A DNA stretch of 64,000 nucleotides from Pontibacter ruber (GTDB lineage: Bacteria > Bacteroidota > Bacteroidia > Cytophagales > Hymenobacteraceae), in contig NZ_JALPRR010000002.1 in NCBI RefSeq assembly GCF_023630205.1, forward strand, positions 798,899-862,898, in the 5' to 3' direction. A program made the translations under genes and the position numbers. Positions 62,005 through 64,000 of this stretch are shown one piece after another (position 1 is the first letter of the stretch; every line of letters begins with the position of its first letter). The notes under the pieces are model-generated. The model was not told the DNA's origin, searched no databases, and worked only from the letters and a program-made list of their open reading frames with translations.

Positions 62005-62847
62005 ATGAAGCTACATGTGATCAATACCGGATTTTTTAAGCTGGACGGAGGTGCTATGTTTGGGGTAGTACCGAAAACGATATGGCAACGCACAAACCCT
62101 GCTGATGAGAACAATCTCTGCACCTGGGCCATGCGCTGCTTGCTGATCGAAGACGGTGACCGGTTGATCCTTATTGATAATGGAATTGGCGACAAGCAGG
62201 ATGCCAAATTCTTCAGCCATTATTATCTGCACGGAGATGATACCTTGGAAAAGTCTCTGAAAGCAGCTGGCTTTTCTTTTAATGATATTACCGACATTTT
62301 CCTGACACACCTGCATTTTGACCATTGTGGGGGTGGTGTAAAGTATAAAAACAGCGATGGCGCGCTGGAGCTTGTTTTTCCTAATGCTACGTACTGGTCT
62401 AACCAGGATCACTGGCAATGGGCTACTATTCCGAATCCGAGAGAGAAGGCATCTTTCCTGAAAGAAAATATACTTCCCATGCAGGAGAGCGGTCACCTGC
62501 AGTTCATTGATCCGAATGCCCCGTCTCCGTTTCCGCAGTTTGAAATTTTTTATGCGGATGGCCATACCGATAAGATGATGGTGCCGATCATCTCCTATAA
62601 GGGCACGAAAGTAGCCTTTGCAGCTGATCTGCTGCCATCAGCGGGGCATATTCCGCTGCCTTATGTAATGGGCTACGACACACGCCCATTACTTACGATG
62701 GAGGAGAAAGCGGTATTCCTGAACAGGGCTGCTGACGAAAGAATTGTACTGTTTTTCGAGCACGATCCGGTGAACGAATGTGGTACGGTGCAACACACCG
62801 AGAAAGGAGTTCGTTTAGAAAGGACATTCTCACTAAACGAATTGTAA
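62005..62847 (+). CDS. MBL-fold metallohydrolase
   Basis: A 280-residue metallo-beta-lactamase-fold hydrolase. The metal motif HLHFDHCGG is near residue 107, with further ligands in YADGHTDKM and VAFAADLLPSAGH. LIDNGIGDKQDAKFFSHYYLHGDDTLE and LFFEHDPVNECGTVQHTEKG are typical of the quorum-quenching/ahlD-like group, but no lactonase activity can be claimed. It is followed by the patatin gene after four bases, so they form an operon. Confidence 0.92.
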   Translation: MKLHVINTGFFKLDGGAMFGVVPKTIWQRTNPADENNLCTWAMRCLLIEDGDRLILIDNGIGDKQDAKFFSHYYLHGDDTLEKSLKAAGFSFNDITDIFLTHLHFDHCGGGVKYKNSDGALELVFPNATYWSNQDHWQWATIPNPREKASFLKENILPMQESGHLQFIDPNAPSPFPQFEIFYADGHTDKMMVPIISYKGTKVAFAADLLPSAGHIPLPYVMGYDTRPLLTMEEKAVFLNRAADERIVLFFEHDPVNECGTVQHTEKGVRLERTFSLNEL

Positions 62848-62851
62848 CAGT

Positions 62852-63631
62852 ATGCAGGTAGGTCTGGCACTGTCGGGGGGGGCTGCCAGAGGTATCGCCC
62901 ACTTAGGTGTTCTCAAAGCTTTCGAGCAACTTAGCATCAAAGTATGCATGATCTCTGGCGTCAGCTCAGGAGCTATTGCTGGCATATTCTACGCGGCTGG
63001 TTATAGTCCGGAGGAGATCCTGAAGCTGATAAAAGAGCTAAAAGTTACTAATATCGCCAGGCCTGCATTTCGCAGAATGGGGCTCATGCACCTGGATGAA
63101 GTAGAGAAGCTCTACAACAAATACCTCGGAGAAGAAGCTACATTCGAACAACTAAACCTGCCGGTAACTGTGTGTGCTACCGAGATGAACGAAGGGGTAA
63201 TTGTATACTACTCGAGTGGTAAACTTGTACGGCCGCTGCTTGCTTCGTCAGCAGTGCCTATACTTTATAAACCGGTAGAGCATGAAGGAAAGCTCCTTGT
63301 AGATGGTGGCTTGCTGAACAACATGCCGGTAGAGCCGCTGCTGGGCAACTGCGATTTCAAAATAGGTGTACACGTAAATCCCATCAACCACCAGGCAACC
63401 ATTACCTCCATCCGGGGAGTAATGGAGCGCACAGCCCATTTAGCCATAAACAACAACGTACAACTCCGGATGCCTCTTTGTGACCTGCTGTTGGAGCCAC
63501 CGGAGTTAAAATATTACAGATTAACAAGTTTTGCTAAAGCAGATGAAATATTTGAGATAGGTTACCGTTATACATTGCAAATGGCACCCCATTTACGCGA
63601 TGTAATTCGAGCTATTGAAAAAGGAGAATAA
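62852..63631 (+). CDS. Patatin-like phospholipase
   Basis: A 259-residue lipid acyl hydrolase. It shows the oxyanion loop LALSGGAARGIAHLGVL, the nucleophile Ser in ISGVSSGAIAG (GxSxG), and the catalytic Asp in LLVDGGLLNNMP (DGG). These match the RssA/YchK-like group of patatins. No signal peptide is visible, so it is probably cytoplasmic. It shares a transcript with the MBL gene. Confidence 0.94.
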   Translation: MQVGLALSGGAARGIAHLGVLKAFEQLSIKVCMISGVSSGAIAGIFYAAGYSPEEILKLIKELKVTNIARPAFRRMGLMHLDEVEKLYNKYLGEEATFEQLNLPVTVCATEMNEGVIVYYSSGKLVRPLLASSAVPILYKPVEHEGKLLVDGGLLNNMPVEPLLGNCDFKIGVHVNPINHQATITSIRGVMERTAHLAINNNVQLRMPLCDLLLEPPELKYYRLTSFAKADEIFEIGYRYTLQMAPHLRDVIRAIEKGE

Positions 63632-63668
63632 AAACTCTGATTTTTTATAGCTATATTTTATTTTTAAC

Positions 63669-63690
63669 GTATATAGTCAAAACTATATAC
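63669..63690. repeat. 9-bp inverted repeat before the last gene
   Basis: GTATATAGT (63669-63677) pairs with ACTATATAC (63682-63690) around CAAA. It lies 8 bp before the start at 63699. It could be an operator, a leader hairpin or a weak terminator. Confidence 0.5.
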
Positions 63691-63698
63691 AATTGTTT

Positions 63699-64000
63699 AT
63701 GAAAAAACTTTTACCTCTATTTATCTTGCTCTTTCCCACTCTTCTGCTTGCCCAGGAAAATGAAAGTTGGATAATGCGCGCCAAAGTGAAACAAGGCTCC
63801 ATTATGATTGGTGGTAGTCTGAATGCTTCCGCTTACAAGGTAGAAGATGAGTTTACCACAAATACCAGACAGGAAGCCAACAGGATCATGGCGAACCTAC
63901 GGGCGAAGAATGGTTACTTTGTGCTGCATGACTTTGCTGTGGGCCTGGATGTGACAATGAACCACGAAAGTGTTGATGTAACAACTGATGAAGACGACAA
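63699..64000 (+). CDS. Secreted protein, probably an outer-membrane barrel, 3' partial
   Basis: The frame opens with MKKLLPLFILLFPTLLLAQ, a clear signal peptide, and runs off the right edge after 100 codons. The mature part (VKQGSIMIGGSLNASAYKVED, then NGYFVLHDFAVGLDVTM) has alternating polar and hydrophobic residues and the phrase FAVGLDV common in Bacteroidota outer-membrane beta-barrel proteins. Function is unknown. The start directly follows an inverted repeat. Confidence 0.75.
   Translation, partial: MKKLLPLFILLFPTLLLAQENESWIMRAKVKQGSIMIGGSLNASAYKVEDEFTTNTRQEANRIMANLRAKNGYFVLHDFAVGLDVTMNHESVDVTTDEDD

Noticed and set aside
1..64000. Sigma-54 (-24/-12) promoters as targets of the NtrC-type regulator
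   Set aside because: No intergenic TGGCAC-N5-TTGC match was convincing by eye; a profile scan would be needed.
1..64000. CRISPR array, prophage or insertion sequence
   Set aside because: No regularly spaced repeats and no transposase, integrase or phage gene were seen. The closest things are the two tRNA copies and the GC-rich hairpin element.

Overview
The window looks like a chromosomal segment of a Bacteroidota bacterium, most likely a Hymenobacteraceae/Cytophagales relative such as Pontibacter. The reasons are a fused CcoN-CcoO cytochrome oxidase subunit, promoters with the Bacteroidota -7 box TAnnTTTG, DUF4136, DUF1206 and DUF481 proteins, and weak ribosome binding sites. This placement is inference; no rRNA is present to confirm it.

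Layout. (1) 1-3.3 kb: the 3' part of an L,D-transpeptidase gene, a cupredoxin lipoprotein, an XRE regulator and an FNR-like regulator. (2) 3.5-14.6 kb: a complete cbb3 oxidase system with copper ATPase ccoI, ccoS, fused ccoNO, ccoQ, ccoP with an unusual heme-domain order, ccoG, ccoH and a SafE/UreH-type membrane protein, followed by a universal stress protein and a lone cNMP-type domain. (3) 14.7-28.1 kb: a voltage-gated K+ channel, a seven-PAS hybrid histidine kinase with an NtrC-type regulator, DUF1206, DUF4136, a CPA2 antiporter, an HD hydrolase, an unknown protein and a DUF481 protein. (4) 28.2-60.1 kb: a surface polysaccharide locus with Wza, Wzc tyrosine kinase, GDP-fucose synthesis (fcl, gmd), Wzm/Wzt ABC exporter, an amino-sugar cassette, about a dozen glycosyltransferases, a Wzy-like polymerase, acyltransferases, and UDP-HexNAc epimerase and dehydrogenase on the opposite strand. 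The middle, about 36-54 kb, is visibly more AT-rich than its flanks. (5) 60.4-64 kb: two tRNA-Asp genes, accA, an MBL hydrolase, a patatin phospholipase and the start of an outer-membrane protein gene.

The most striking observation is regulatory. Four promoters (ccoI, ccoNO, ccoG and the universal stress gene) share one geometry: two FNR-like 12-mers exactly 22 bp apart, then exactly 23 bp to a -7 octamer. An FNR-like regulator is encoded just upstream of the cluster, so the respiratory genes probably form one oxygen-responsive regulon. Other points are a heptamer AAGTATA that recurs in the backbone but hardly in the AT-rich locus, a terminator-like leader just before wzm, a WbqC gene between two PLP-fold genes, and a duplicated tRNA-Asp that differs by one compensatory pair.
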